Assembly (NCBI GenBank): GCA_002338885.1
Contig: DDJI01000032.1
Coordinates: 1 to 13,541, forward strand
Origin: Ruminococcus sp. UBA1828
Lineage (GTDB): Bacteria; Bacillota; Clostridia; Oscillospirales; Ruminococcaceae
DNA length: 13,541 bases
Reading direction: 5' to 3'
Positions 5,803 to 13,530 of the stretch are shown piece after piece. Positions within the stretch are counted from its first letter, which is position 1. Every line of letters begins with the position of its first letter. The position numbers and the translations under genes were made by a program. The notes under the pieces are model-generated. The model was not told where the DNA came from. It was given only the letters and a program-made list of their open reading frames with translations, and made no database searches.

Positions 5803-7038
5803 ATGGAGATATTTCGCGATTTAGCGATCATACTTATTTCCGCCAAGGTACTGGGACTGGTTGCCAAGAAATTCGGCGCTCCTCAGGTGGTAGGAGAGAT
5901 CATAGCGGGACTTTTGATAGGTCCGCTGCTCGGCTGGGTTACGGAGTCGGATGAACTCAGTATTTTTGCGGAAATCGGTGTGGTCATGCTGATGTTCATG
6001 GCGGGACTCACCACAAACCTCAAGGAGCTTATCAAATCCGGACCGGTTGCGCTTTTAGTGGCGTGCGCGGGAGTGTTTGTGCCATTGGCTGGAGGAACTC
6101 TTTTGTACTCCTGCTTCTACGGATTCTCTGCCATAGGAACGGAAGGATTTTATAAGGCTTTGTTCATCGGCACTATTTTAACCGCAACAAGCCTAAGCAT
6201 TACGGTTGAGGTTCTTAAGGAGTTGGGAAAGCTTGAGGGACGAATAGGAACCATCATAACCGGAGCGGCTGTAATAGACGATGTAATAGGAATAATTGTT
6301 TTGACGTTCGTCATAGGTATAAGCGGCGCCGACAACTCAGATAGCGGCGGAGTGCTTGCCGTTACGCTCAAGACGCTTTTGTACCTTGTGTTCTGCGCTG
6401 TTGTGGGTGTTGCAATCTACTATGTGTTCAAATTCCTCGACAAGCGCGCCCCTCATCACAGAAGAATACCGATACTCGGCTTTGCCCTCTGCCTTGCAAT
6501 GGCGTACATAGCTGATAAGTACTTCGGAGTTGCGGACATCACCGGAGCATACGTTGCCGGTATAATCCTTTGCAACCTCCAGGATTCAAAGTATATCAAC
6601 GAAAAGGTGGATGTAAGCTCCTACCTGTTCTTCGGCCCGATATTCTTTGCAAGCATCGGTATCAAGTCGAGCTTTGACAACATAGACTCTCAGCTTATAC
6701 TCTTCTCGATATGCTTCGTGCTTGTGGGACTTGTGGCAAAGATCATCGGCTGCGGACTTATGGCAAAGGCGTTCAAGCTCAGCTGGGGCGACTCGCTTAA
6801 AGTCGGCGTCGGCATGATGACAAGAGGCGAGGTCGCGCTGATAGTTGCGCAAAAGGGACTTGGCGCGGGACTGCTCGATGACAGGTTCTTCACGGCGGTA
6901 ATACTTTTGATACTCGTATCGTCGCTCGCAACGCCTATAGTGCTCAAGATTTTGTTTAGGCATGATGACAAAAAGGCTGCGCTCGCAGGTCACAACCCTC
7001 CGGTTGCGCCTGACAGTCAGGCAAACGCAAACACTTAA
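5803..7038 (+). CDS. CPA2-family cation/proton antiporter (Na_H_Exchanger domain)
   Basis: 411 residues, almost entirely 12-13 hydrophobic helices. It exchanges Na+ or K+ for H+ across the cytoplasmic membrane and would serve pH and ion homeostasis. Seen motifs are PQVVGEIIAGLLIGP (27-41, the family's first re-entrant region), TATSLSITVEVLKELG (127-142), the helix-5 pair VIDDVIG with Asp159-Asp160, and GMMTRGEVALIVAQKG near residue 340-355. Two adjacent aspartates at this site are the pattern of electrogenic NapA/NhaA-like antiporters, whereas Kef K+ efflux proteins have a different pair. There is no C-terminal RCK/TrkA domain, only a short polar tail. I chose the ATG at 5803, 5 nt after AAGGTGG; the GTG at 5794 lies inside that site. 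It is flanked by its own promoter and terminator. Confidence 0.9.
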   Translation: MEIFRDLAIILISAKVLGLVAKKFGAPQVVGEIIAGLLIGPLLGWVTESDELSIFAEIGVVMLMFMAGLTTNLKELIKSGPVALLVACAGVFVPLAGGTLLYSCFYGFSAIGTEGFYKALFIGTILTATSLSITVEVLKELGKLEGRIGTIITGAAVIDDVIGIIVLTFVIGISGADNSDSGGVLAVTLKTLLYLVFCAVVGVAIYYVFKFLDKRAPHHRRIPILGFALCLAMAYIADKYFGVADITGAYVAGIILCNLQDSKYINEKVDVSSYLFFGPIFFASIGIKSSFDNIDSQLILFSICFVLVGLVAKIIGCGLMAKAFKLSWGDSLKVGVGMMTRGEVALIVAQKGLGAGLLDDRFFTAVILLILVSSLATPIVLKILFRHDDKKAALAGHNPPVAPDSQANANT

Positions 7039-7067
7039 TTGCGGAGTGTTTTAAATAATGATGCTAG

Positions 7068-7110
7068 CCCGTTTCTGCGTATTTTGCGCGGGAACGGGTT
7101 TTTGCTTTTT
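7068..7110 (+). terminator. Rho-independent terminator of the antiporter gene
   Basis: A 12-bp stem, CCCGTTTCTGCG (7068-7079) with CGCGGGAACGGG (7087-7098) including two G-T pairs, has a 7-nt loop and is followed by TTTTTGCTTTTT. It separates the antiporter from the yfmF operon. Confidence 0.87.
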
Positions 7111-7111
7111 A

Positions 7112-7133
7112 TTGCGGACAACTCTTGCGGACA
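7112..7133 (+). repeat. Two 9-bp direct repeats just upstream of the yfmF promoter
   Basis: TTGCGGACA occurs at 7112-7120 and 7125-7133 (period 13 bp). The -35 box begins 2 bp later with another TTGC. The placement would suit an operator, but no matching regulator is known to me. Confidence 0.5.
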
Positions 7134-7134
7134 C

Positions 7135-7163
7135 TTGCATAAATCGGCATGCTGTGGTAGAAT
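7135..7163 (+). promoter_or_regulatory. Promoter of the yfmF-yfmH-lgt-folD operon
   Basis: TTGCAT (7135-7140), 17-bp spacer and TAGAAT (7158-7163). It is the only clear promoter found for the five plus-strand genes downstream. The leader to the yfmF start is about 26 nt. Confidence 0.68.
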
Positions 7164-7182
7164 ACAAATATCTATTTCTAAT

Positions 7183-7189
7183 GAGGTGA
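7183..7189 (+). promoter_or_regulatory. Ribosome binding site that fixes the yfmF TTG start
   Basis: GAGGTGA lies 6 nt before TTG at 7196. The overlapping ATG at 7181 reaches a stop after two codons, so the TTG is the best start. Confidence 0.75.
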
Positions 7190-7195
7190 GTCCTA

Positions 7196-8464
7196 TTGCA
7201 AACAGCATATAAGAGGACAGAGTTAGGCGGAGGAGTCGCAATATCGAAAATAGCCGATTCCAAGTTCAAAACTAACTCGGTCTACGTCAGGTTCCTGACC
7301 GAATATAAAAGAGAAGACGCGGCTGCACTTGCACTTATCCCGTCAGTGATCACATCCTCAAGCGAGGATTACCCGACAGGAACGCTCCTTAACAAGAAAC
7401 TGAACGCGCTTTACGGAACAACTGTCACCGGTTCTGCCTCTCAGATCGGCGGAATGTACGAGGTGACAGTGTGCATAGATTACCTTTCGGACGTGTATGC
7501 TCTGGACGGCGACAAAATAGCCGAGCCGGCATCGCAGATACTTTTGGGCTGCATATTCCGCCCCGCACTTGAAAACGGAGGCTTTGCCGCGGCGGAGTTT
7601 GAGATGAGAAGAAAGGATTTTTTAGACTCCATAGATGCAGAGATAAACGACAAGGTTTCCTACGCTCTCAGCGAGGCGTTCAAGACCGTCTATGAGGGCG
7701 AGCCGAGTGCGTCAAAGCATTACGGCAGCAGGGAAGAGGTTGAATCCGTCACCCCGCAAAAGGCATACGAGGTCTATAAAAAGCTCCTGTCGGAGGCAAA
7801 GGTTGAAATATCCCTTTGCGGACATGGCGACTTTGACGAGGCGGAAAAGCTTCTCAGCCATGCGTTCGACACCGCAAGGACAAGCTTTGCCGACCCGAGA
7901 TACTTCGATTACAGCGCTGTAAAGGCCGACACCGCATACGCCGAGGAGAAAATGGACGTTTCTCAGGCAAACCTTGTTCTCGCCTTTAAGCCAAAGACGC
8001 ATGATCTGCGTGTGGCGCAGGAAATGTCCTGCGTTTACGGCGGCTCGACTTTTTCAAAGCTCTTTGCAAACGTGAGGGAAAAGATGAGCCTTTGCTACTT
8101 CTGCCAGTCAATTTACTCCGAGACAAAGGGAACGATGTTCGTAGTCAGCGCAGTGGAGTTCGACAACATAGATAAGGCAAAAGACGAGATAATCCACCAG
8201 CTTTCTTTGATAGCAAACGGAGAGTTCACCGACGACGAGCTTGCAAACGCCAAGCTATACCTTGCAAATGCATACAGCTCGAGCGAGGACAGAATTTCAT
8301 CGATAGATCTGTGGTACTTCAGGTGCAATCAAAGAAATGAAATTCTGACGCCGCAGGAGTATGCCGAAAAGCTTTGCGAGGTCACACGCGAGCAGGTGAT
8401 ACAGCTTGCCGCACAGATGAAGCTTGACACGGTATTTGTACTCAGGAACATAGGAGAGCAGTAA
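7196..8464 (+). CDS. yfmF: M16-family peptidase-like protein, inactive-type subunit (YfmF)
   Basis: 422 residues with the double-barrelled M16 layout. Where active M16 enzymes carry HxxEH it reads IPSVITSSSEDYPTGTLL (48-65), so the zinc site is absent, as in YfmF-type partners. The later part keeps M16 hallmarks: an N-domain to C-domain join near 250, GGSTFSKLFANVREKMSLCYF (about 280-300), and a closing helical region. In Bacillus subtilis, YfmF and YfmH are linked genetically to the 5-aminopentanol modification of elongation factor EF-P; the biochemical role is unclear. It starts at a TTG with a good ribosome binding site, heads the operon, and sits 1 bp from yfmH. The two products probably act as a heterodimer, as do other paired active/inactive M16 proteins (inference). 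Confidence 0.88.
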   Translation: MQTAYKRTELGGGVAISKIADSKFKTNSVYVRFLTEYKREDAAALALIPSVITSSSEDYPTGTLLNKKLNALYGTTVTGSASQIGGMYEVTVCIDYLSDVYALDGDKIAEPASQILLGCIFRPALENGGFAAAEFEMRRKDFLDSIDAEINDKVSYALSEAFKTVYEGEPSASKHYGSREEVESVTPQKAYEVYKKLLSEAKVEISLCGHGDFDEAEKLLSHAFDTARTSFADPRYFDYSAVKADTAYAEEKMDVSQANLVLAFKPKTHDLRVAQEMSCVYGGSTFSKLFANVREKMSLCYFCQSIYSETKGTMFVVSAVEFDNIDKAKDEIIHQLSLIANGEFTDDELANAKLYLANAYSSSEDRISSIDLWYFRCNQRNEILTPQEYAEKLCEVTREQVIQLAAQMKLDTVFVLRNIGEQ

Positions 8465-8465
8465 T

Positions 8466-9752
8466 ATGAATTATGAAAAACAGCTTGTCGTAAACGAAAG
8501 AACAGGCGAGAAGTATTATTACATCAAGCATCCCTCCGGACTGTCCATATACGTCATGGAGATGGAGGGATACAACACGGCATACGCCCTGTTCGGAACA
8601 AAGTACGGCTCTATAAACACCACCTTTAAGACAAAGAAGGACGCCGATTATGTCACCGTTCCGGAAGGCATAGCGCACTTTTTGGAGCATAAGCTCTTTG
8701 AAAACGAGGACTGCGATGTGTTTGAGCTGTATGCCAGGACGGGAGCAAGCGGAAACGCATACACATCCTTTAATAAGACAGCGTATCTGTTCAGCTGCAC
8801 GTCTAACTTCAAGGAGTCGCTGTCGATACTTTTGGACTTTGTGCAAAAGCCGTATTTCACTCAGGCGACTGTTGACAAGGAGCAGGGCATAATCGGACAG
8901 GAAATAAAAATGTGCGAGGACAACCCCTATCGCGCAGTGCTCTTCAACCTGCTCAAGGCGGTGTACTACAAGCACCCGATAAGAATAGACATAGCGGGAA
9001 CGGTGGAGTCGATTGCAAAAATCGATGCGGATCTGTTGTACCGCTGCTACAACACGTTTTATAATCTTCACAATATGGTGCTGTCGGTTGCAGGAAACTG
9101 CAAGGTTGACGATGTTTTGGAGGTCGCGGATAAGCTCTTAAAGCCCTGCGAGGACTTCGAGCTAAGGTCAATTTTCCCCGACGAGCCGTCAGGCGTCGCA
9201 CAAAGCGAATGCGTTTGCAAAATGCCTGTAGGCGTCCCGATTTTCGCCGTGGGATTTAAGGCATCTCCCTGCATAGGCGCACAAATGATAAAGAAAGAGT
9301 ATGAGAGCGCGTTTTTGATGGATCTCATATTCGGCCCGACATCGGAGTTTTATAAGAAGAACCTCGAGGCGGGACTCATAAACTCCACGTTCGGCTCAGA
9401 GACGATAGACGGCGAAGGATTCTTCGTAAACATAATAGAAGGAGAGTCAAAAGACCCCGTCAAGCTCAGAGAGCTTATAAACGAAGAGATAAAAAGAGTG
9501 AAGCGAGAGGGCATAAGCCGCGAGGACTTTAACGATATGAAGAAATCGAGGTACGCCTCTGCGATAAGAGCTTTTGCAAACGTAGAAAGCTGCGCATCGC
9601 TGATGCTTGACTCATACATCAACTCAGCACAGCCGTTTGATGCAATAGAAACCCTTGCGTCCTTAAAGTACGAGGATGTTATGGGGGCGATAGACGAGCT
9701 GCTTTGTCAGGAAAATTCCTCCCTTTCAATAGTGGAGCCTGCACAGCAGTGA
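8466..9752 (+). CDS. yfmH: M16-family zinc peptidase, catalytic-type subunit (YfmH)
   Basis: 428 residues. The inverted zinc motif HFLEH (His71, Glu74, His75) lies within EGIAHFLEHKLFE, and KEQGIIGQEI supplies Glu139 and the third ligand Glu146, seven residues apart as in pitrilysin. A serine/asparagine-rich strand (GNAYTSFNKTAYLFS, 96-110) is also typical. It should therefore be the metal-dependent proteolytic half of the pair with YfmF. The ATG comes 1 bp after the yfmF stop, and AGGAGA 8 nt upstream overlaps the end of yfmF, so expression is probably translationally coupled. The next gene is lgt, 40 bp downstream. The physiological substrate is unknown; the EF-P link rests on Bacillus genetics. 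Confidence 0.9.
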   Translation: MNYEKQLVVNERTGEKYYYIKHPSGLSIYVMEMEGYNTAYALFGTKYGSINTTFKTKKDADYVTVPEGIAHFLEHKLFENEDCDVFELYARTGASGNAYTSFNKTAYLFSCTSNFKESLSILLDFVQKPYFTQATVDKEQGIIGQEIKMCEDNPYRAVLFNLLKAVYYKHPIRIDIAGTVESIAKIDADLLYRCYNTFYNLHNMVLSVAGNCKVDDVLEVADKLLKPCEDFELRSIFPDEPSGVAQSECVCKMPVGVPIFAVGFKASPCIGAQMIKKEYESAFLMDLIFGPTSEFYKKNLEAGLINSTFGSETIDGEGFFVNIIEGESKDPVKLRELINEEIKRVKREGISREDFNDMKKSRYASAIRAFANVESCASLMLDSYINSAQPFDAIETLASLKYEDVMGAIDELLCQENSSLSIVEPAQQ

Positions 9753-9792
9753 TAACACCCGATATTTTAACGACGAAAGGGCGGAATAAAAA

Positions 9793-11127
9793 ATGCTATT
9801 ATCCATGACAGCGGATTTCGTTCGTGAGCTTTTAGACAGCGACGGAGGGGTGATATACTTCCCCAACAGCGGACTTTTCGAGAACGGAATCAAGATAGAC
9901 AACGTCATGTTCACAATACCCGGCTTGAACCTTGAGATTTACTGGTACGGTTTTCTCATAGCTTTGGGCATGGTTCTGGCGATGATATATGCGTACAGAA
10001 GAGTCAGAAAGTTCGGTTTGGAGCCGGACAGATTTACCGATATGGTTCTTGCGGGCTTCATAGGCGGAATAATCGGAGCAAGAGCGTACTACGTAGTATT
10101 CAGCCTTGACAAGTACCTCACCGATGAGGGAACGTTTGATTTGTGGGCTGCTCTGAGCATACGTGACGGCGGACTTGCAATTTACGGCGGTGTAATAGGC
10201 GCACTGATATTCGGACTTTTGGTTGCAAAGATACGAAAAGTCAAAATCGCGCCGCTGCTTGACCTTGCCGGACTCGGATTTTTGATAGGCCAGTGCATAG
10301 GACGCTGGGGCAACTTCTTCAATCAGGAGGCGTTCGGCTCAAAGACCTCGCTCCCGTGGGGCATGGTTTCAAAGGATATCTTAAACGAGCTGTACTTCTT
10401 CTACTACCCCGAAAACGTCAGCGTCATAGCAAACCGCGCACTCGATATGATAGCGCACCCGTGCTTTTTGTATGAATCGCTGTGGTGCCTTGTGGGATTC
10501 CTGGCGCTTCACTTCTATTCAAAGCACCGCAAGTTTGACGGAGAGATATTCCTGCTGTATATAGGATGGTACGGACTGGGAAGGTTCTGGATAGAGGGAC
10601 TGAGAACGGACAGCCTGTACCTTGTGAACACCGAAACTCTCAAGCTGAAGGTTTCTCAGCTCGTAGCGGGAACCTGTGTAATATTTGCCGCCGCATTGCT
10701 GATATATATGTATGTGACGGTCAAGAAAAAGGGCTACACGTTCTACTACGCCACAGACGAGTCAAAGGAACTGCTGCGGCTGTACGATGAAAAGAACCTC
10801 AAATCCCGCAGAAAGCGCGGAAAGAACGCAGATGACGAGGTTGAGGAGCATATACTTGCCGCGGATGCAGAGGGCGAGAATGTGAATGAAAGCTCGGGCG
10901 AGGAAACGCCTTCGGATGCCGAAACGGAAAGCGCGGATGCGGAAGGCTCTTCAAATGCAGAGGCGGAAAGCGCGGACGCGGAAGACTCTTCGGATACTGA
11001 TGATGCCGAGGAAGAAAACAGCGGCTCTGAGCAGAAAAACGCACCCGATTCTTCAGATTCCTATGCCGAAGAGCCAAAGAAGGCCGCCGATTCAGACGAG
11101 GAAAACGACACGAAAACAGACAAATAA
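9793..11127 (+). CDS. lgt: Prolipoprotein diacylglyceryl transferase with long acidic C-terminal tail
   Basis: Membrane enzyme that moves diacylglyceryl from phosphatidylglycerol to the lipobox Cys of prelipoproteins, the first lipoprotein maturation step. Seven hydrophobic helices fill residues about 45-310. The Lgt signature is GRWGNFFNQEAFG (170-182), where Arg171 and Asn174 match Escherichia coli Arg143 and Asn146. GLGRFWIE gives Arg264 and Glu268 (E. coli Arg239, Glu243), and HPCFLYE is the periplasmic loop motif. At the E. coli His103 position there is Tyr131 (IYGG), a swap I believe is common in Firmicutes. A tail of about 110 residues (335-444) rich in Asp, Glu, Ser and Ala is unusual for the family. 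The ATG at 9793 follows AGGGCGG. A matching substrate, the NlpC/P60-like lipoprotein, is in this window. Confidence 0.95.
   Translation: MLLSMTADFVRELLDSDGGVIYFPNSGLFENGIKIDNVMFTIPGLNLEIYWYGFLIALGMVLAMIYAYRRVRKFGLEPDRFTDMVLAGFIGGIIGARAYYVVFSLDKYLTDEGTFDLWAALSIRDGGLAIYGGVIGALIFGLLVAKIRKVKIAPLLDLAGLGFLIGQCIGRWGNFFNQEAFGSKTSLPWGMVSKDILNELYFFYYPENVSVIANRALDMIAHPCFLYESLWCLVGFLALHFYSKHRKFDGEIFLLYIGWYGLGRFWIEGLRTDSLYLVNTETLKLKVSQLVAGTCVIFAAALLIYMYVTVKKKGYTFYYATDESKELLRLYDEKNLKSRRKRGKNADDEVEEHILAADAEGENVNESSGEETPSDAETESADAEGSSNAEAESADAEDSSDTDDAEEENSGSEQKNAPDSSDSYAEEPKKAADSDEENDTKTDK
10921..10991 (+). repeat. Tandem repeat inside the lgt acidic tail
   Basis: Two 32-nt copies (10921-10952 and 10960-10991, period 39 nt or 13 codons) differ at only four positions. 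They encode ETESADAEGSS and EAESADAEDSS, pointing to a fairly recent in-frame duplication. Confidence 0.75.
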
Positions 11128-11139
11128 TTAAGTACACCA

Positions 11140-11179
11140 AGCGCGGACGCTGCCGGAAAATTGCCGGCAGCCACGCGCT
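11140..11179 (+). other. Intercistronic hairpin between lgt and folD without a U-tract
   Basis: Perfect inner stem GCTGCCGG (11149-11156) / CCGGCAGC (11164-11171) with a 7-nt loop, and an outer stem AGCGCG (11140-11145) / CGCGCT (11174-11179) across a small internal loop. GTATATAGG follows rather than a T-run, so a normal intrinsic terminator is unlikely; it may stabilise or process the mRNA or attenuate folD. Confidence 0.6.
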
Positions 11180-11208
11180 GTATATAGGGAATGCTTAGGA
11201 GGAGAAAT

Positions 11209-12072
11209 ATGGCGAACACAGCAAAAATAATTGACGGAAAAGCAATTTCGGCAAGCATACGTGAACAGATAAAGCAGGACACAAAGGGGTTCATAACAAA
11301 GACCGGCGTAAAGCCGGGACTTGCGGTAATACTTGTAGGCGAGGATCCCGCATCGAAGATATACGTAAGAAACAAGAAAAAAGCATGCGAGGATGTGGGA
11401 TTTCAGTCGTTTGAATACCTGATGCCGGATGAGACGCCGGAGGTTGTCCTCAAGGAGCTTATAGAAAAGCTCAACAGAGACCCCGCGGTTCACGGCATAC
11501 TCTGCCAGCTGCCCCTGCCAAAGCACATAGACGAGAAGTCGGTAATCGAAACCATATCCCCACTCAAGGATGTGGATGCATTCCACCCGATAAACGTGGG
11601 CAGGATAATGACGGGCGACTATAATTTCTTGCCATGCACCCCTGCGGGAATTATGGAGCTTATCAAGTCAACGGGCGTGGAGATTGCGGGAAAGAAATGC
11701 GTTGTAGTGGGAAGAAGCAATATCGTCGGCAAGCCGATGGCAATGCTTTTGCTGCACGCTAACGGCACGGTGACAATATGCCACTCAAAGACCGCAGACC
11801 TCAAAAAAGAATGCCTTGAGGCGGATATACTCGTCGTCGCAACCGGAAAGGCAAAGATGATAAAGGCTGACATGGTCAAGCCGGGAGCAGTAGTTATAGA
11901 TGTCGGAATGGACAGAGACGAAAGCGGCAAGCTCTGCGGAGATGTGGACTTTGACGAGGTCTCAAAGGTTGCGGGATACATAACCCCTGTTCCGGGCGGC
12001 GTGGGACCCATGACTATAGCCATGCTCATGAGAAACACCTACACGGCCGCAAAGATAGCTGTATCAAGATAA
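11209..12072 (+). CDS. folD: Bifunctional methylenetetrahydrofolate dehydrogenase / methenyltetrahydrofolate cyclohydrolase
   Basis: Cytosolic enzyme interconverting 5,10-methylene-, 5,10-methenyl- and 10-formyl-tetrahydrofolate using NADP(H), feeding purine and formyl-Met synthesis. The 287 residues fit the family. Tyr52-x3-Lys56 (YVRNK) and Asp121 fall at exactly the E. coli FolD numbering. Also present are QLPLPKH (100-106), PCTPAGI (142-148), the dinucleotide-binding GRSNIVGKP (168-176) and the C-terminal signature [11 protein letters not shown] (259-269). The ATG at 11209 follows a consensus AGGAGG by 6 nt; the earlier in-frame ATG at 11191 precedes this site and is rejected. It probably belongs to the operon led by yfmF, but the hairpin 30 bp upstream could give it separate control. 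Confidence 0.97.
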   Translation: MANTAKIIDGKAISASIREQIKQDTKGFITKTGVKPGLAVILVGEDPASKIYVRNKKKACEDVGFQSFEYLMPDETPEVVLKELIEKLNRDPAVHGILCQLPLPKHIDEKSVIETISPLKDVDAFHPINVGRIMTGDYNFLPCTPAGIMELIKSTGVEIAGKKCVVVGRSNIVGKPMAMLLLHANGTVTICHSKTADLKKECLEADILVVATGKAKMIKADMVKPGAVVIDVGMDRDESGKLCGDVDFDEVSKVAGYITPVPGGVGPMTIAMLMRNTYTAAKIAVSR

Positions 12073-12087
12073 GATAAAGTAAATATC

Positions 12088-12147
12088 GCAGCACTGCGCT
12101 GCTTCTTTCTCCGGCACGGCTATGGGGCATGCATGCCCCGCAGCCGG
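12088..12147 (+). other. Structured region with a 16-bp perfect palindrome between folD and the last gene
   Basis: A small hairpin GCAGC (12088-12092) / GCTGC (12098-12102) followed by TTCTTTCT resembles a weak folD terminator. Right after it lies the exact palindrome GGGGCATGCATGCCCC (12124-12139), flanked by imperfect arms CGGCT (12117-12121) / AGCCG (12142-12146). No T-run follows, so the second part is more like an operator or mRNA structure than a terminator. Confidence 0.55.
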
Positions 12148-12189
12148 TATTACCCGCGTGATCTTCTGCGGATACGGGAGTGTATAAAA

Positions 12190-13530
12190 ATGAGTGCAAA
12201 CAATTCAAAGAAATTTGTCCCTATTTTTAATAAGAAGAAAGGCACAGGCTATAGCACCGTCGGGTTTGTGTTCTCGGCGGCGCTGTTTGTCTTGTCATGC
12301 CTGCTCAATTGGGTGTGGTATTGGGCCGGCGCATGCTTTTTTGTGACGCCCGTGGCAATGGCTGTGAACATGTGGTTTTCGATACCTCAGCCGCTTGACA
12401 CAGAAAGAGAAAAGATTCAAAGGCGCATAAATTTGCTGTTCGGCTCTGTAGGATGCTTTGTCACATTCCTTACCAATATTTTCATGAAAAGCGACGGAAC
12501 GTTTATGACGCCCTCCGAGTTTATTGATACGGGCACTGCCAATGTGATTTTTGTTATTGCACTTATCGTAGTGTACATTGTAATTTTCGCTTATTTGATG
12601 TCCATGCGCGGCGTTGCCAAGGATAAGACAAAAAAGGCGATTTACGCAATGACAAATGACACGGTTGAAATGGAAGGTCCGGACGGCAAAAAGTATCCCA
12701 TACCGAACGACTATAAGATCGCATGGGAGCTGATGTTCGATTCGTCCGCATACGATAACGCTCATGATGCCAAGGCAAGCATACCCGAAGGACTGCTTGT
12801 GCAGCATGTTGCAGACTGCATGTATCGGGAATTTAAGGACAACAACTGGGAAATGTTCAGACCCAAGCCCTTTGACGTCGAAAAGTGGGACAGGCTGAAA
12901 AGAGGCAAGTACTGGTTCGACAAGGACTACAAAAAGCAGTGGATAAAGTATGCCTACAGCTTGCATATATACGCCTTTGCGTTCTGGGTTAAAAACGGAA
13001 AGTACGGCGTTGCAAAGGCTGACATAGACAGGCTGATCGAGATTTTGATAAACCGCGGACTCGGCAAAAACTTTGACTTTGTCTTTATCGAAGCGATGAA
13101 ATTCCGCACTGACTTTTATGCGAACGTCCCCGATTCCATGAAAGACCCTCAGATAGACAGCATCTGTGAGGAGGTTCTTGAAAGAGAAATCGAGGATAAA
13201 AAGTTTTATGAAAAACAGCGCCTTGATGAGCTTAGAAAAAGGCTTGCGCAGGAAGAAGAGCTGCGTGAGGAGCGGCTTGAAGAAGAGCTTGAAAAAGAGA
13301 AGGAGCGCAAGAAGCTCCGCGACGAGTACGAGAAAAAACTCAGAAATCTCGACGATCGCGAGCGCACGCTCAATGCATTTCTTGACAACACGGCATATAC
13401 AAACGAGGAAAACTACCTCGCCGGAAACCTTGGCGAGACGGAATACGCAAGAAGAAAGTTTTTGCGTGACGAGGCGGAGGACAAATTGCGTAAGGATTAC
13501 GAGGACGCCGTCAGAAACCTTGACAAATAA
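12190..13530 (+). CDS. Unrecognised membrane protein with cytosolic domain and charged coiled-coil C-terminus
   Basis: 446 residues; I do not recognise the family. Four hydrophobic segments are visible near the N-terminus (about 21-40, 42-60, 81-98 and 116-138), then an aromatic and charged soluble region (about 145-320) with several Trp and Tyr residues. About 323-395 is a nearly uninterrupted Glu/Lys/Arg-rich helix with heptad-like Leu spacing, and a second charged helix covers about 412-446. The N-terminus is basic (KKF...KKK), and the large soluble part is probably cytosolic. The ATG at 12190 follows GGGAG by 9 nt; a longer in-frame ATG at 12133 falls in the palindrome and would add Arg/Tyr-rich sequence without support. 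It ends with TAA at 13528-13530, and GAAAAAGCCCG at the window edge may begin a terminator. Confidence 0.85.
   Translation: MSANNSKKFVPIFNKKKGTGYSTVGFVFSAALFVLSCLLNWVWYWAGACFFVTPVAMAVNMWFSIPQPLDTEREKIQRRINLLFGSVGCFVTFLTNIFMKSDGTFMTPSEFIDTGTANVIFVIALIVVYIVIFAYLMSMRGVAKDKTKKAIYAMTNDTVEMEGPDGKKYPIPNDYKIAWELMFDSSAYDNAHDAKASIPEGLLVQHVADCMYREFKDNNWEMFRPKPFDVEKWDRLKRGKYWFDKDYKKQWIKYAYSLHIYAFAFWVKNGKYGVAKADIDRLIEILINRGLGKNFDFVFIEAMKFRTDFYANVPDSMKDPQIDSICEEVLEREIEDKKFYEKQRLDELRKRLAQEEELREERLEEELEKEKERKKLRDEYEKKLRNLDDRERTLNAFLDNTAYTNEENYLAGNLGETEYARRKFLRDEAEDKLRKDYEDAVRNLDK

Noticed and set aside
8442-9071. A 209-codon minus-strand frame opposite yfmH
   Set aside because: It overlaps the HxxEH-coding region of yfmH on the other strand and has no ribosome binding site or recognisable domain.
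11128-11208. A tetrahydrofolate riboswitch upstream of folD
   Set aside because: The gap is only 81 nt and is occupied by one simple two-part hairpin; the conserved THF aptamer blocks are not visible.
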